DNA of 64,000 nt, from positions 1,674,001-1,738,000 of the forward strand of contig NZ_CP028913.1 in NCBI RefSeq assembly GCF_003070885.1, given 5' to 3'. A program made the translations under genes and the position numbers. This document shows positions 22,423 through 32,272 of this stretch, one piece after another. The stretch is from Agromyces badenianii. GTDB lineage: Bacteria > Actinomycetota > Actinomycetes > Actinomycetales > Microbacteriaceae. The notes under the pieces are model-generated. The model saw only the letters and a list, made by a program, of their open reading frames with translations. It had not been told where the DNA came from and made no database searches. The stretch's first letter is position 1. The number at the start of each line of letters is the position of its first letter.

Positions 22423-23180
22423 CGCACGATCCTCCCGTCGGCCGCCAGGGCGGCCTTCACTTCGCCGATGGTCAGCTCGCCGTTGTGGAAGACGGATGCC
22501 GCGAGCACCGCATCAGCGCCGGCAGCGATCGCGGGCGGGAAGTCGGCGACAGCTCCCGCTCCACCCGAGGCGATGACCGGCACCGTCGACAGTTCGTGCA
22601 TGAGCGCGGTGAGCTCGAGGTCGAATCCGGCCTTCGTGCCGTCGGCGTCGATCGAGTTGACGAGCAGCTCCCCTGCGCCGAGCTCGATCGCCCGTCGCGC
22701 CCAGTCGAGCGCGTCGAGCTCGGTCTCGGTGCGCCCGCCGTGGGTCGTCACGACGAAGCCCGACGGCGTGCGCTCGGAGCGCTTCACGTCGAGCGAGAGC
22801 ACGAGCACCTGGGCGCCGAAGCGATCGGCGATCTCGGCGATGAGCGGAGGGCGCGCGATCGCGGCGCTGTTGACGCCGATCTTGTCGGCACCATGCCCCT
22901 GCAGCCGCGCGACATCGTCGACCGAGCGGATGCCGCCGCCCACCGTGAGCGGAATGAAGACCTGTTCAGCGACCCGCTGCACCATGTCGTAGGTCGTCGA
23001 TCGGTCGTCGACGGTGGCGGTGACGTCGAGGAAGGTGAGCTCGTCGGCTCCCTGCTCGGCGTAGCGGGCCGCGAGCTCGACGGGGTCGCCGGCATCCCGC
23101 AGGTTCTGGAAGTTGACGCCCTTCACGACGCGGCCCGCGGCCACGTCGAGACACGGGATCACGCGGACGGCGAGTGACAT
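22419..23180 (-). CDS. hisF: Imidazole glycerol phosphate synthase, cyclase subunit
   Basis: HisF makes imidazole glycerol phosphate and AICAR using ammonia from HisH (not in the window). The 253-residue barrel has the catalytic aspartates in [18 protein letters not shown] and [11 protein letters not shown]. It starts seven bases after the hisG stop and overlaps hisI by four bases. Confidence 0.97.
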   Translation of the reverse strand: MSLAVRVIPCLDVAAGRVVKGVNFQNLRDAGDPVELAARYAEQGADELTFLDVTATVDDRSTTYDMVQRVAEQVFIPLTVGGGIRSVDDVARLQGHGADKIGVNSAAIARPPLIAEIADRFGAQVLVLSLDVKRSERTPSGFVVTTHGGRTETELDALDWARRAIELGAGELLVNSIDADGTKAGFDLELTALMHELSTVPVIASGGAGAVADFPPAIAAGADAVLAASVFHNGELTIGEVKAALAADGRIVR

Positions 23181-23187
23181 GCGAGCC

Positions 23188-24027
23188 TCACAACCGTGCC
23201 GCGTGGATGGCGCTCACGAGGATCGCCCGTGCGCCGAGTTCGTACAGCTCGTCCATGACGTGGTTCATGTCGACCCGCGGGATCATCACCCGCACGGCGA
23301 CCCACTCGGGGTCGTGCAGCGGCGAGACGGTCGGGGATTCGAAGCCCGGGGCCGCGGCCGTGGCGCGTTCGAGGTACTCGACCGGCACGTCGTAGTCGAG
23401 CAGCACGTACTGGCGCGCGACGAGCACGCCCTGCAGGCGCCGCAGGAGTGTCGCGGCACCGGGCTTGTCGACGCCGGAACCGATGAGCACGGCCTCGGAG
23501 TCGAGGATGACCGGACCGAAGATCTCGAGGCCGGCCTTGCGGAGCGTCGAACCCGTCGAGACGACGTCGGCGACCGCGTCGGCGACCCCGAGGCGCACGG
23601 CCGACTCGACCGCGCCGTCGAGCTTCACGAGCTTGGCGGTGACGCCGTGACCGGCGAGGAACGCCCCCACGAGGCCCGGGTAGCTCGTGGCCACGCGGAC
23701 GCCCTCGAGGTCGGCCAGTTCGGTGAACCCGCCCGCCGGCCCGGCGAAGCGGAACGTCGAGTCGCCGAATCCGAGCGGCGCGATCTCTGCGGCATCCGAG
23801 CCAGAATCGAGCAGGAGGTCGCGCCCTGTGATGCCGACGTCGAGGGCCCCTGAGCCGACGTACGTCGCGATGTCACGCGGGCGGAGGTAGAAGAACTCGA
23901 CCCCGTTGCGGGGATCGGCGGTGTGCAGGTCGCGCGGGTCTCGGCGACCGGTGTACCCGGCCTCCCACAGCATCTGCGCGGCGGTCTCGGCGAGCGAGCC
24001 CTTGTTGGGCACGGCGATTCGGAGCAT
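23188..24027 (-). CDS. hisG: ATP phosphoribosyltransferase
   Basis: HisG commits PRPP and ATP to histidine synthesis. The 279-residue product is the long form, with [15 protein letters not shown] at the start, the PRPP-loop region in [16 protein letters not shown] and a C-terminal regulatory ACT-like domain (about residues 205-279) for histidine feedback. I choose the ATG at 24027 because family proteins begin with [10 protein letters not shown]. An in-frame ATG at 24063, eight bases past the hisE stop, would add twelve residues ([12 protein letters not shown]) and cannot be excluded, since neither start has a strong ribosome binding site. Confidence 0.95.
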   Translation of the reverse strand: MLRIAVPNKGSLAETAAQMLWEAGYTGRRDPRDLHTADPRNGVEFFYLRPRDIATYVGSGALDVGITGRDLLLDSGSDAAEIAPLGFGDSTFRFAGPAGGFTELADLEGVRVATSYPGLVGAFLAGHGVTAKLVKLDGAVESAVRLGVADAVADVVSTGSTLRKAGLEIFGPVILDSEAVLIGSGVDKPGAATLLRRLQGVLVARQYVLLDYDVPVEYLERATAAAPGFESPTVSPLHDPEWVAVRVMIPRVDMNHVMDELYELGARAILVSAIHAARL

Positions 24028-24071
24028 TTCCTGACTTTCGTGTCGACGGTTCTGATCGGGCATGAGCGGGA

Positions 24072-24335
24072 TCAGAGATGTCGGTACACGTCGGCGGGCG
24101 AAAGCCCCTTGGCCAGCATGAGCACCTGCAGGTGGTAGAGCAGCTGCGAGATCTCTTCAGCGGTCTCGTCATCGCTCTGGTACTCGGCCGCCATCCACAC
24201 CTCGGCCGCCTCCTCGACGATCTTCTTGCCGATGGCGTGCACGCCGGCGTCGAGCTCACGCACCGTGCCGGAACCCTCGGGGCGGGTTCGGGCTTTGTCG
24301 GCGAGCTCGACGAAGAGGTCGTCGAAAGTCTTCAC
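24072..24335 (-). CDS. hisE: Phosphoribosyl-ATP pyrophosphatase
   Basis: HisE hydrolyses phosphoribosyl-ATP to phosphoribosyl-AMP. The 87-residue all-helical protein has the MazG-like metal motif [14 protein letters not shown] and [18 protein letters not shown]. The start is GTG at 24335, overlapping the rpe stop by four bases (GTGA). HisE-HisG-HisF-HisI follow each other here; the remaining his genes are elsewhere. Confidence 0.96.
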   Translation of the reverse strand: MKTFDDLFVELADKARTRPEGSGTVRELDAGVHAIGKKIVEEAAEVWMAAEYQSDDETAEEISQLLYHLQVLMLAKGLSPADVYRHL

Positions 24336-25027
24336 CCGTTCAGACTACCGGTGCCTGAACGCGGCCGATGCGTGTGCGCCGATGCGGCGTCACGAAGCGA
24401 TGCGATGCGCTCGGCCGGCACCTCGGCGCCGAAGACCGCGGAGCCCGCCACGAAGGTGTTCGCACCGGCCTCGGCGGCGATGCCGATCGTGTCGAGCGAG
24501 ATGCCGCCGTCGACCTGCAGCCACACGTCGAGGCCGGTCGCTTCGACGGCGGAGCGCAACCGCTGCAGCTTCGGCATCGTCTCGGGCATGAACGACTGCC
24601 CGCCGAAGCCGGGTTCGACCGTCATCACGAGCACCTGGTCGAACTCGGGCAACAGCTCGAGGTAGGGCTCGACGTCGGTGCCGGGCTTCAGCGCGATGCC
24701 GGCGCGTGCACCGATCTCGCGGAGCCTGCGCGCGAGCGCCACCGGGTCCGCGGCGGCTTCGGCGTGGAACGTCACCGAGAAGGCGCCCGTCTCTGCGTAG
24801 CCGGGTGCCCAGCGATCGGGGTCGTCGATCATGAGGTGCACGTCGAGCGGGATCGCGCTCACCTCTTGGAGTCGTTCGACCATCTGCAGTCCGAAGGTCA
24901 GGTTCGGCACGAAGTGGTTGTCCATGACGTCGACGTGCACGAGGTCTGCGCTCGCGATTCGATCGAGCTCGCGCTCGAGGTTCGCGAAGTCGGCAGCGAG
25001 GATGCTCGGGTTGATCCGCGTCGTCAT
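24332..25027 (-). CDS. rpe: Ribulose-phosphate 3-epimerase
   Basis: Rpe interconverts ribulose 5-phosphate and xylulose 5-phosphate in the pentose phosphate pathway, which supplies PRPP precursors. The 231-residue barrel has [33 protein letters not shown] and [13 protein letters not shown], the usual metal and phosphate motifs. The C-terminal dozen residues are a variable hydrophilic extension. It lies nine bases after rsmB and overlaps hisE by four. Confidence 0.97.
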   Translation of the reverse strand: MTTRINPSILAADFANLERELDRIASADLVHVDVMDNHFVPNLTFGLQMVERLQEVSAIPLDVHLMIDDPDRWAPGYAETGAFSVTFHAEAAADPVALARRLREIGARAGIALKPGTDVEPYLELLPEFDQVLVMTVEPGFGGQSFMPETMPKLQRLRSAVEATGLDVWLQVDGGISLDTIGIAAEAGANTFVAGSAVFGAEVPAERIASLRDAASAHTHRPRSGTGSLNG

Positions 25028-25036
25028 GCTGCCACC

Positions 25037-26551
25037 CTATCGAGCGGCACCGGCGGCTGAGGCACCGCCCTGCCGCTTGCGCACGAGCGCGATGAACATC
25101 GCGTCGGTGCCGTGCCGGTGCGGCCACAGCTGCACGGTCTCGGGTGCGCCGGCGAGATCGAGCGGGTGCTGCGACAGCCCCTCGACGACGAGGCGCGTGT
25201 CGAGTTGCTCGGCGATCGAGCCTGCGCGCCGCAGCGCAGCAGCGAGGACGCCGTGCGTCTCGGCCGTGTGGGGCGAGCACGTGACGTAGGCGAGGATGCC
25301 GCCGGGGGCGAGCGCGGCGAAGGCGCTGTCGAACAGCTCGCCTTGCAGCTTCGTCAGCTCCGCGACATCCGCGGGGGCCTTGCGCCACCTGGCCTCGGGG
25401 CGACGACGGAGCGCGCCGAGCCCCGTGCATGGTGCGTCGAGGAGGATGCGGTCGAACCCGTCGGGCGCTCCGAGCACGTCGAGATCGAGATCGCGTCCGT
25501 CGCCGACGTGCACGTCGACGTCGAGAGGCACCCCGGCGATCGCACTGCGCACCAGTTCGGCGCGAACCGGCACGGTCTCATTCGCCGACAGCCGAGCACC
25601 GCCCGCCAGCGCCTCGGCGGCGAGCACCGCGGTCTTTCCGCCGGGCCCCGCGCAGAGGTCGAGCCACCGCTCGCCCGATCGCACCGGCACCGCACGGCTG
25701 AGCGCCAGGGCCGCGAGCTGCGACCCCTCGTCTTGCACCCGGATGCGCCCCCCGGATGCCTCGGCGGCGGCGATCGGGTCGCCCGCGACCGCTCCGATCG
25801 GCGAGAACCGGTCGGGCTCGAAGCCGTCGATGCCGGTCGTGTCGACGCCGAGGCCGGGCAGCACCGCGAGGTTCACGCGCGGCGAGGCGTTGTCGGCGTG
25901 GAGCAGCGCCTCGAGCTCGTCGCCGCGGCCCTCGTGCTCGAGGGCGGTGCGCAGCGCGCGCACGATCCACTCGGGATGACTGGTCACGGCCGCGAGCCGG
26001 GCGTCCTCTCCGGACGTGCCCTCGGCGACGAGTTCGCGCCACTCCTCGGGCGAGGTGCGGGAGATCGTGCGGAGTACCGCGTTCGCGAAGCCCGCCGCCT
26101 TCGGGGCGACCCGGCGCGCGAGCTCGACCTGCTCGTTCACGGCGGCGTGCGTCGCCACCCTGGTCGCGAGCAGCTGGTGCGCGCCGAGCCGCAGCACATC
26201 GAGCACCGCCGGGTCGATCGCCTCGGCAGGCCGATTCGCGGCAAGCTCGATGACACGGTCGTAGAAGCCCTGCATGCGCAGCGTGCCGTAGGTCAGCTCG
26301 GTCGCGAAGGCCGCATCGGCACGGCTCAGTCCGGCACGACGGATGCGGGTCGGCAGCAGCAGGTTGGCATAGGCCTCATCGGCGCGAACGGCCTCGAGCA
26401 CGTCGACGGCGACGAGCCGGGCGGGCGAGATGTGCGTCGACGCGGCGCGGGAGCTGCTGCCGGGCCGGCTTCCGTTTCCGTTTTCCTTTCCGTTTCCGCC
26501 TCGAGCACCGCCCGCGTTGCCGCGGCCACCGCTCGTCGTACCGCCGTTCAT
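25037..26551 (-). CDS. rsmB: 16S rRNA m5C967 methyltransferase RsmB
   Basis: RsmB methylates C967 of 16S rRNA with SAM. The 504-residue protein has a Gly/Asn/Ser-rich disordered N-terminus (about residues 1-40), an N-terminal NusB-like RNA-binding domain, and a Rossmann methyltransferase with LCAGPGGKTAVLAAEA, DAPCTGLGALRR and the catalytic cysteine in YVTCSPHTAET. The start is the ATG at 26551, because it overlaps the fmt stop as ATGA; an in-frame GTG at 26587 would lie inside fmt. The low-complexity start is encoded by a polypurine tract, noted separately. Confidence 0.93.
   Translation of the reverse strand: MNGGTTSGGRGNAGGARGGNGKENGNGSRPGSSSRAASTHISPARLVAVDVLEAVRADEAYANLLLPTRIRRAGLSRADAAFATELTYGTLRMQGFYDRVIELAANRPAEAIDPAVLDVLRLGAHQLLATRVATHAAVNEQVELARRVAPKAAGFANAVLRTISRTSPEEWRELVAEGTSGEDARLAAVTSHPEWIVRALRTALEHEGRGDELEALLHADNASPRVNLAVLPGLGVDTTGIDGFEPDRFSPIGAVAGDPIAAAEASGGRIRVQDEGSQLAALALSRAVPVRSGERWLDLCAGPGGKTAVLAAEALAGGARLSANETVPVRAELVRSAIAGVPLDVDVHVGDGRDLDLDVLGAPDGFDRILLDAPCTGLGALRRRPEARWRKAPADVAELTKLQGELFDSAFAALAPGGILAYVTCSPHTAETHGVLAAALRRAGSIAEQLDTRLVVEGLSQHPLDLAGAPETVQLWPHRHGTDAMFIALVRKRQGGASAAGAAR
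26469..26500 (-). repeat. Purine-rich GGAAA-repeat tract within rsmB
   Basis: On the minus strand the stretch reads as repeated GGAAA/GGAAAC units, clearly AT-richer than its surroundings. It encodes part of the Gly/Asn/Lys-rich N-terminus of RsmB. Confidence 0.5.
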
Positions 26552-27483
26552 CGTGCCACCGCCGCGCTGCGCGCTGCGCCGCGCCACCAGTCGCCGGCAT
26601 CCATCGCGGGTTTGCCGGCCGGCTGCACGCGCCGCAGTTCGAGCGGCCTCGTGCCCGTGCCGACGAACAGGCGGCGATCGGCCAGCACCATCTCGCCGGG
26701 CGCGAGCGTCGGAGCATCCGCGATGCCGCTGGCATCGTCGAGGCCCAGCACCTTCAGCCGCTGTTCATCGACCGTCGTCCACGCGCCGGGCTCGGGCGTG
26801 ACGCCTCGGAACCGCGCGTGCACCTCGGTCGCGGGGCGCGACCAGTCGAGGCGCGCATCGTCGATCGTGAGCTTCGCGGCGAGACTCGGTTCACCCGTCT
26901 GAGGGTGCGCGTGCGCCGTGCCGTCGGCGATACCGTCGACGACGCCGGCGAGCAACTCGGCACCGGAGACGGCGAGCTCGTCGAGCAGCTCGCCGGCCGT
27001 CTCATCGCCGCGGAGGGGGTGCGGCCGGGTCGCGAAGACCTCGCCCGCGTCGAGTTCGGGGACGAGCTGGAAGACGGATGCGCCGGCGACGCGGTCACCG
27101 GCGATGAGCGAGTGCTGCACGGGGGCCGCTCCGCGCCAGGCCGGCAGCAAGGAGAAGTGCAGATTGATCCAGCCGTGCACCGGCGTGGAGAGGAGTGGTT
27201 CGCGCACGAGGCCGCCATACGCCACGATGACGCCGAGATCGGGGGCGAGGGCGGCCACGCGCTCGGTGACGTCGGCGTCCAGACGATTCGCCTCGATGAC
27301 GGGCACCTGCAGGCGCGCCGCGGCCCGGGCGACCGGCGACGGAGTCAGCACGCGCTTGCGTCCGAGCGGCGCCGGCAGACGCGTGACGACGCCGACGAGT
27401 TCATGGTCGGTCGCCGAGAGACGTTCGAGCGACGGGACGGCGACGGCAGGAGTGCCGGCGAAGACGATGCGGAGCTTCTGCAC
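26548..27483 (-). CDS. fmt: Methionyl-tRNA formyltransferase
   Basis: Fmt formylates initiator Met-tRNA using 10-formyl-THF. The 311-residue protein has RIVFAGTPAVAVPSL at the N-terminus and the catalytic motif NLHFSLLPAWRGAAPVQHSL with Asn, His and later Asp. The start is GTG at 27483. It lies 27 bp after priA and overlaps rsmB by four bases, an arrangement widely conserved in actinobacteria. Confidence 0.96.
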   Translation of the reverse strand: MQKLRIVFAGTPAVAVPSLERLSATDHELVGVVTRLPAPLGRKRVLTPSPVARAAARLQVPVIEANRLDADVTERVAALAPDLGVIVAYGGLVREPLLSTPVHGWINLHFSLLPAWRGAAPVQHSLIAGDRVAGASVFQLVPELDAGEVFATRPHPLRGDETAGELLDELAVSGAELLAGVVDGIADGTAHAHPQTGEPSLAAKLTIDDARLDWSRPATEVHARFRGVTPEPGAWTTVDEQRLKVLGLDDASGIADAPTLAPGEMVLADRRLFVGTGTRPLELRRVQPAGKPAMDAGDWWRGAARSAAVAR

Positions 27484-27510
27484 ACTCCATTGTCGCCGAC
27501 CGGGCGACGC

Positions 27511-29469
27511 CTACGGCACGTCGGGGTCGTCGAAGCGCACGCGCAGCACCGACGGGCGCTTCGGCGGCCGGCCGGTGACCGGCCGCCGGCGCTCGGTCGA
27601 CACCGTGATCATCTCGGCACGGAGCGCCCGCGCGACCGCGGCGCCGGCCGAGTAGTCGAACCGCACGATCGCGCGCTCGAGTCCTTCATCGGCGGGCACG
27701 GGCCCGAGGGCGTCGACACCGTCGGCTGCGGCCTGCGCCGCGGTCAGGGCCCGCGCGACGAGCGCCGGTGCCGCCGTCACGCTCGCGACGCGAACAGCCG
27801 GCGGGAAGCGGAGCGCACGTCGGCTCGCGAGTTCGCCGCTCGCCCATTCCGCTTGCCGCCACGAGGTCAGCGCGTTCGCGAGCGCGCCGGCCACGCCCAC
27901 GAGGTAGACCGGCGAGCCCGGCGAGGCGAGCGCCGCGGCGTTCGACCACCAGCGCAGGCAGTCTTCTGCGACGCGAAGGGACTCGCGCAGGAGCATCCGC
28001 TCGCCGTCGAGAAGGAGCACGGCCCGGTAGCCGCCGTCGGCGATCGGCTCGGCACCGCGCGTCGCCACCACGAGCGCGGGCTCGCCGCCGACCCGGAGCA
28101 CCGGCCGCTCGCCGTCGGAGAGGATGACCCTTGCAGCCGGGAACGCCCGCCCGAGCTCTTCGGCGGTGCGACTGGCCCCCACCGTCGCCGCGCGCAGCTT
28201 CGTGCCCTCGCAGACCGGGCACTTCCACGTGCTCGCACTCGTGCCGCAGAGCACGCAGCGCGGGTCTCCCCCGCTGCGCGGCACGACCAGCGCACCGCCG
28301 CACGCGGCGCATCGCGCCGGCTCGCGGCATCGGTCGCACGTGAGCAGCGGCGCATGCCCCGGGCGTGCCACCTGCACGAGCACCGGCCCTTCGCGGATCG
28401 CCTGTTGTGCCGCACGCCACGCACTCGACGGGATGCGCGCCGAGCCCGGCTCGGGTGCGGCCTGGTGCTCGGTCGGGATGACGCGCGGCTTCACCTGCTT
28501 GACGGCCGGCACGTCGTGCACCCAGCCGATCTCGACGAGTCGCTCGACCTCGACGCTCCGGGTGTGGCCGAGGAAGACGAGCGCAGCCCCCGATTGCTCC
28601 TGCCGGATCAGCGCGGCATCGCGCGGATGCACGCCCGGCGCGAGCTGTTCGTTCTGCAGCCCATCGCCGTCGTCCCACATCGCGATGAGGCCGAGCCGCG
28701 CCGCCGGGGCGTAGACGGTCGACCGGTTTCCGATGATGACCCGGGCATCGGAACCGGTGGCGTCGAGGAACGCCCGGAACCGCTCGCCGCCAGTCTGGCG
28801 CGCGTCGGTGCGCAGGACTCGACGCGGGTCGAGCAGATCGGCGAGGGCCGCCTGAAGCTGCTCCTGGTCGCGGTAGTCGGGCACGATGATGAGGCTCGAC
28901 CGGTCGGCCGCGAGCGTGTGCGCCGCCGCCGCCGCAAGGATCGCCGCCCAGGCGCCGACCCACTCGCCGGAGCCGAGCCGCACGGGTCGGGGGTCGGCGG
29001 CGAGAGACATCCGCTCGCCTGCGTCGATGCCCGCCTCGAAACGACCGCTCTCGTACCCCGGGATCGGAGCCGCCCGCGCCGGCAGCTCCCCGGCGTCTGG
29101 CTCGGCCGCCCGCCACGCCCGCTCGGCACGCACATAGCGGCTCGGGATTGCGACACGCAGGATGTCACCGGCGTTTCCGGCCGCACGGTCGGCCGCGGCA
29201 CGCGCGAGTGCCCACACCTCGGGCATCAGCAGGGGCACCTCGGAGACGACGTCTTCGAGCTCGCTCAGCCGCCCCTCGTACTCGCTCGTTCCGACGAGTT
29301 CGACGAGCCAGCCGTTCGCGATGCGCCCGCCCGATCGCAGCGGCACCCGCACCCGCACTCCCGCGCGGGCCGCCTCACGGAACCGCTCGGGCACCGCGTA
29401 GTCGAAGAGCTGGTCGAGCTGCGGCAGCGGCGAGTCGACGAGCACTCGGGCGACCGAGCCGCCGGCCAC
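27511..29469 (-). CDS. priA: PriA-like primosomal protein N', lacking ATPase motifs
   Basis: PriA normally restarts stalled replication forks as a 3'-5' helicase. This 652-residue protein keeps the N-terminal DNA-binding domain (LVDSPLPQLDQLFDYAVPE) and the zinc-binding cysteines (CDRCREPARCAACG and later CVLCG, CPVCEG). The helicase motifs are gone: the Walker A position has LGSGEWVGAW with no GKT, and the DEEH box reads WDDGDG. This degenerate form is known in actinobacteria, including mycobacteria. It probably binds fork DNA or acts as a scaffold without unwinding. The start is GTG at 29469, one base after the metK stop. Confidence 0.9.
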   Translation of the reverse strand: MAGGSVARVLVDSPLPQLDQLFDYAVPERFREAARAGVRVRVPLRSGGRIANGWLVELVGTSEYEGRLSELEDVVSEVPLLMPEVWALARAAADRAAGNAGDILRVAIPSRYVRAERAWRAAEPDAGELPARAAPIPGYESGRFEAGIDAGERMSLAADPRPVRLGSGEWVGAWAAILAAAAAHTLAADRSSLIIVPDYRDQEQLQAALADLLDPRRVLRTDARQTGGERFRAFLDATGSDARVIIGNRSTVYAPAARLGLIAMWDDGDGLQNEQLAPGVHPRDAALIRQEQSGAALVFLGHTRSVEVERLVEIGWVHDVPAVKQVKPRVIPTEHQAAPEPGSARIPSSAWRAAQQAIREGPVLVQVARPGHAPLLTCDRCREPARCAACGGALVVPRSGGDPRCVLCGTSASTWKCPVCEGTKLRAATVGASRTAEELGRAFPAARVILSDGERPVLRVGGEPALVVATRGAEPIADGGYRAVLLLDGERMLLRESLRVAEDCLRWWSNAAALASPGSPVYLVGVAGALANALTSWRQAEWASGELASRRALRFPPAVRVASVTAAPALVARALTAAQAAADGVDALGPVPADEGLERAIVRFDYSAGAAVARALRAEMITVSTERRRPVTGRPPKRPSVLRVRFDDPDVP

Positions 29470-29470
29470 G

Positions 29471-30664
29471 TCAGATCCTGGCAGCGGTGCGGAGGTCGTC
29501 GACGCGGTCGAGGCGCTCCCAGGTGAAGTCGGGCAGCTCGCGGCCGAAGTGGCCGTAGCTCGCGGTCTGCGCGTAGATCGGCCGAAGCAGGTCGAGGTCG
29601 CGGATGATCGCGGCCGGTCGCAGGTCGAACACCTCGCGGATGGCCGCGATGATCTGCTCGTCGGGCAGCGCGCCGGTGCCGAAAGTCTCGACGTAGAGGC
29701 CCACCGGTGCGGCCTTGCCGATGGCGTACGCCACCTGCAGCTCGAGCCGGTCGGCGAGTCCTGCGGCGACCGCGTTCTTGGCGACCCAGCGCATCGCGTA
29801 CGCCGCCGAGCGATCGACCTTTGATGGGTCTTTGCCGCTGAAGGCGCCGCCGCCGTGCCGGCTCGCGCCGCCGTAGGTGTCGATGATGATCTTGCGCCCG
29901 GTGAGCCCGGCGTCGCCCTGCGGGCCGCCGATCTCGAAGCGGCCGGTCGGGTTGATGAGCACGTCGAGGTCGGGCCGCGCAAGTTCGACGGTGTCGAGCA
30001 CCGGCCTGATCACGAGCTCATCGACTTCGGCGCGAAGCTGCTCGGTCGAAACGGCGAGCGTGTGCTGCGTCGAGAGCACGACCGTCTCGACCGTCTGCGG
30101 CACCTGCCCGTCGTAGCCGATCGTGACCTGGGTCTTGCCGTCGGGGCGCAGGTAGTCGAGCTCGCCGTTCTTGCGCACGGCGGCGAGCCGCTCGGCGAGT
30201 CGGTGGGCGAGCCAGATCGGCACGGGCATGAGTTCGGGCGTCTCGCGCGTGGCGTAGCCGAACATGATGCCCTGATCACCGGCGCCCTGCTGGTCGAGCG
30301 CGTCTTCGCTCGCGCGCTCACGGGACTCGAACGCGTGGTCGACGCCCTGGGCGATGTCGGGCGACTGGCCACCTATCGACACCGACACTCCGCACGATCG
30401 CCCGTCGAACCACGCGTCGGAGGAGTCGTAGCCGATCGAGGTGACACGTTCGCGCACGATCGCGGGGATCTCGACGTATCCGCTCGTCGTGACCTCGCCC
30501 GCGACGTGCACGAGACCGGTGGTCACGAGCGTCTCGACGGCCACGCGGCTCGTGGGGTCTTCGCGAAGGAGGGCATCGAGGATCGAATCCGAGATCTGGT
30601 CGCAGAGCTTGTCGGGGTGTCCCTCGGTGACGGACTCGGAGGTGAAGAGGCGGAGTGCGCTCAT
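29471..30664 (-). CDS. metK: S-adenosylmethionine synthetase
   Basis: MetK makes SAM from methionine and ATP. The 397-residue protein has [19 protein letters not shown], the [12 protein letters not shown] loop and [19 protein letters not shown]. The ATG at 30664 overlaps the coaBC stop by four bases. No SAM riboswitch precedes it, because the gene is inside a run of overlapping genes. Confidence 0.97.
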   Translation of the reverse strand: MSALRLFTSESVTEGHPDKLCDQISDSILDALLREDPTSRVAVETLVTTGLVHVAGEVTTSGYVEIPAIVRERVTSIGYDSSDAWFDGRSCGVSVSIGGQSPDIAQGVDHAFESRERASEDALDQQGAGDQGIMFGYATRETPELMPVPIWLAHRLAERLAAVRKNGELDYLRPDGKTQVTIGYDGQVPQTVETVVLSTQHTLAVSTEQLRAEVDELVIRPVLDTVELARPDLDVLINPTGRFEIGGPQGDAGLTGRKIIIDTYGGASRHGGGAFSGKDPSKVDRSAAYAMRWVAKNAVAAGLADRLELQVAYAIGKAAPVGLYVETFGTGALPDEQIIAAIREVFDLRPAAIIRDLDLLRPIYAQTASYGHFGRELPDFTWERLDRVDDLRTAARI

Positions 30665-31938
30665 GCGGGATCTGTTTCCTTCGTGCTCGTCGCGGTCGAT
30701 GCCGCAGTCGTCGCTTCCGAGACAACCACGTCGAGGATCGCATGCGCCACCGACAGCTTCGTTCCGTGTGCTCGTGTGACGATGGTGCCGTCGTCGCCGA
30801 TGACGACGACCTCGTTCTCGTCGCTCGCGAAACCCTCGTTCCAGCCGACCCGGTTGACGACGAGGAGGTCGGCGCCCTTCGCCTCGCGCTTGGCGCGGCC
30901 GAGCGCGAGGAGGCGCGCGTCGTCGGACTCGGTCTCGGCCGCGAAGCCGACGAGCACGGTGCCGGCATGCGGCGCATGGCCGAGCCCGGCGAGGATGTCG
31001 GGGTTTCGCACGAGTTCGAGGGTCAGGCCGTCGTCGCTCTGGTCTTTCTTGATCTTCGACTCGCTGACGCTCGCGGGGCGGTAGTCGGCGACCGCCGCAG
31101 CCATCACGACGACATCGGCGCCGGGCGCGACCTCGGCCACGGCATGCTGCAGTTCGAGCGCGGTCGAGACGCGGCGGATGTCGCAGCCCTCGGGTTCGTC
31201 GACCTCGAGGTTCGCCGCGATGAGCGTGACCTGCGCACCTCGTGCCTGCGCGGCCTCGGCGATGGCGATGCCCTGCTTGCCGCTCGATCGGTTGCCGAGG
31301 AACCGCACGGGATCGAGCGGCTCTCGTGTGCCGCCCGCGCTCACGACGACGCGGCGCCCCTCGAGATCGCGACGATTCGCGGATGCACCGGACGCGTCGG
31401 TCTCGACGGCAGCACGTTCGAGTGCCGCCCGCACGATCACGTCGGGCTCCTCCATGCGGCCGGCGCCGCTGTCGGACCCGGTGAGCTGGCCGACGGCGGG
31501 GCCGACGATCGTGACGCCGCGAGCGCGGAGCGTGGCGATGTTCGCCTGGGTCGCCGGGTGTCGCCACATCTCGGTGTGCATGGCGGGCGCGATGACGACC
31601 GGCGCTTCGCTTGCGAGCACCGTGTTGCCGAGCAGGTCGTCGGCGAGGCCGACGGCGAGCTTCGCGATCGAGTTCGCGGTCGCCGGCGCGATGACGATGA
31701 GGTCGGCAGCCTGCCCGATCGCGACGTGCCGCACCTCGGCGACGCCCTCGTACAGTTCGGTGTGCACCGGATTGCGCGAGATCGCCTCGAGGGTCGGCCG
31801 CCCGACGAAGCGCAGCGCGCCTTCGGTCGGCACGACGTGAACGTCATGCCCCGCGAGCACGAGCGCCCGAACGACGCCGACGGCCTTGTACGCGGCGATG
31901 CCGCCGGTGATGCCGACGACGACGTTGAGCCGAGTCAT
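30661..31938 (-). CDS. coaBC: Phosphopantothenoylcysteine synthetase/decarboxylase
   Basis: CoaBC makes 4'-phosphopantetheine: CoaB couples cysteine using CTP and CoaC decarboxylates with FMN. The 425-residue fusion has the flavoprotein CoaC domain first ([28 protein letters not shown]) and CoaB second ([27 protein letters not shown]). The flap motif is PAMHTEMW rather than the more common PAMN form. The start is the ATG at 31938, 13 bp after rpoZ. It works in the same pathway as coaE elsewhere in this window. Confidence 0.96.
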   Translation of the reverse strand: MTRLNVVVGITGGIAAYKAVGVVRALVLAGHDVHVVPTEGALRFVGRPTLEAISRNPVHTELYEGVAEVRHVAIGQAADLIVIAPATANSIAKLAVGLADDLLGNTVLASEAPVVIAPAMHTEMWRHPATQANIATLRARGVTIVGPAVGQLTGSDSGAGRMEEPDVIVRAALERAAVETDASGASANRRDLEGRRVVVSAGGTREPLDPVRFLGNRSSGKQGIAIAEAAQARGAQVTLIAANLEVDEPEGCDIRRVSTALELQHAVAEVAPGADVVVMAAAVADYRPASVSESKIKKDQSDDGLTLELVRNPDILAGLGHAPHAGTVLVGFAAETESDDARLLALGRAKREAKGADLLVVNRVGWNEGFASDENEVVVIGDDGTIVTRAHGTKLSVAHAILDVVVSEATTAASTATSTKETDPA

Positions 31939-31951
31939 CCGGCCCTCCGGA

Positions 31952-32209
31952 TCACTCGGCGATCGGGCGGAGCCGGAGCTTGTCTTCGTTGATCTCGTGC
32001 AGTGCGACCGAGAGCGGCTTGTCGTCGATCGAGGAGTCCACGAGCGGGCCGACGTTGTCGAAGAGGCTTCCCTCGTGCAGGTCGGCGTAGTAGTCGTTGA
32101 TCTGGCGCGCACGCTTGGACGCGAAGATGACCAGCTGGTACTTCGAGTCGACCTTCGAGAGCAGGTCGTCGATGGGCGGATCGATGATGCCGGACAGCTT
32201 CTCAGCCAT
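31952..32209 (-). CDS. rpoZ: RNA polymerase omega subunit
   Basis: Omega stabilises the beta' subunit of RNA polymerase. The 85-residue protein has [19 protein letters not shown] and [16 protein letters not shown], both omega signatures. The ATG at 32209 is preceded by AAGGAG with a seven-base spacer; a GTG-type extension ten residues upstream is less likely. The gmk-rpoZ-coaBC-metK order is conserved in actinobacteria. Confidence 0.97.
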   Translation of the reverse strand: MAEKLSGIIDPPIDDLLSKVDSKYQLVIFASKRARQINDYYADLHEGSLFDNVGPLVDSSIDDKPLSVALHEINEDKLRLRPIAE

Positions 32210-32272
32210 GGAATGACTCCTTGATCGTGGTGTGCGCACCCGCAGTGCGCGGAAAGTCGTGGCGAGGGCAGC

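Noticed and set aside
30665..30720. SAM riboswitch upstream of metK
   Set aside because: metK overlaps coaBC by four bases, leaving no leader space, and no such fold is visible.
32210..32272. Free-standing mihF or promoter between gmk and rpoZ
   Set aside because: The 63-bp gap is too short for a gene, and I saw no convincing -35/-10 pair.
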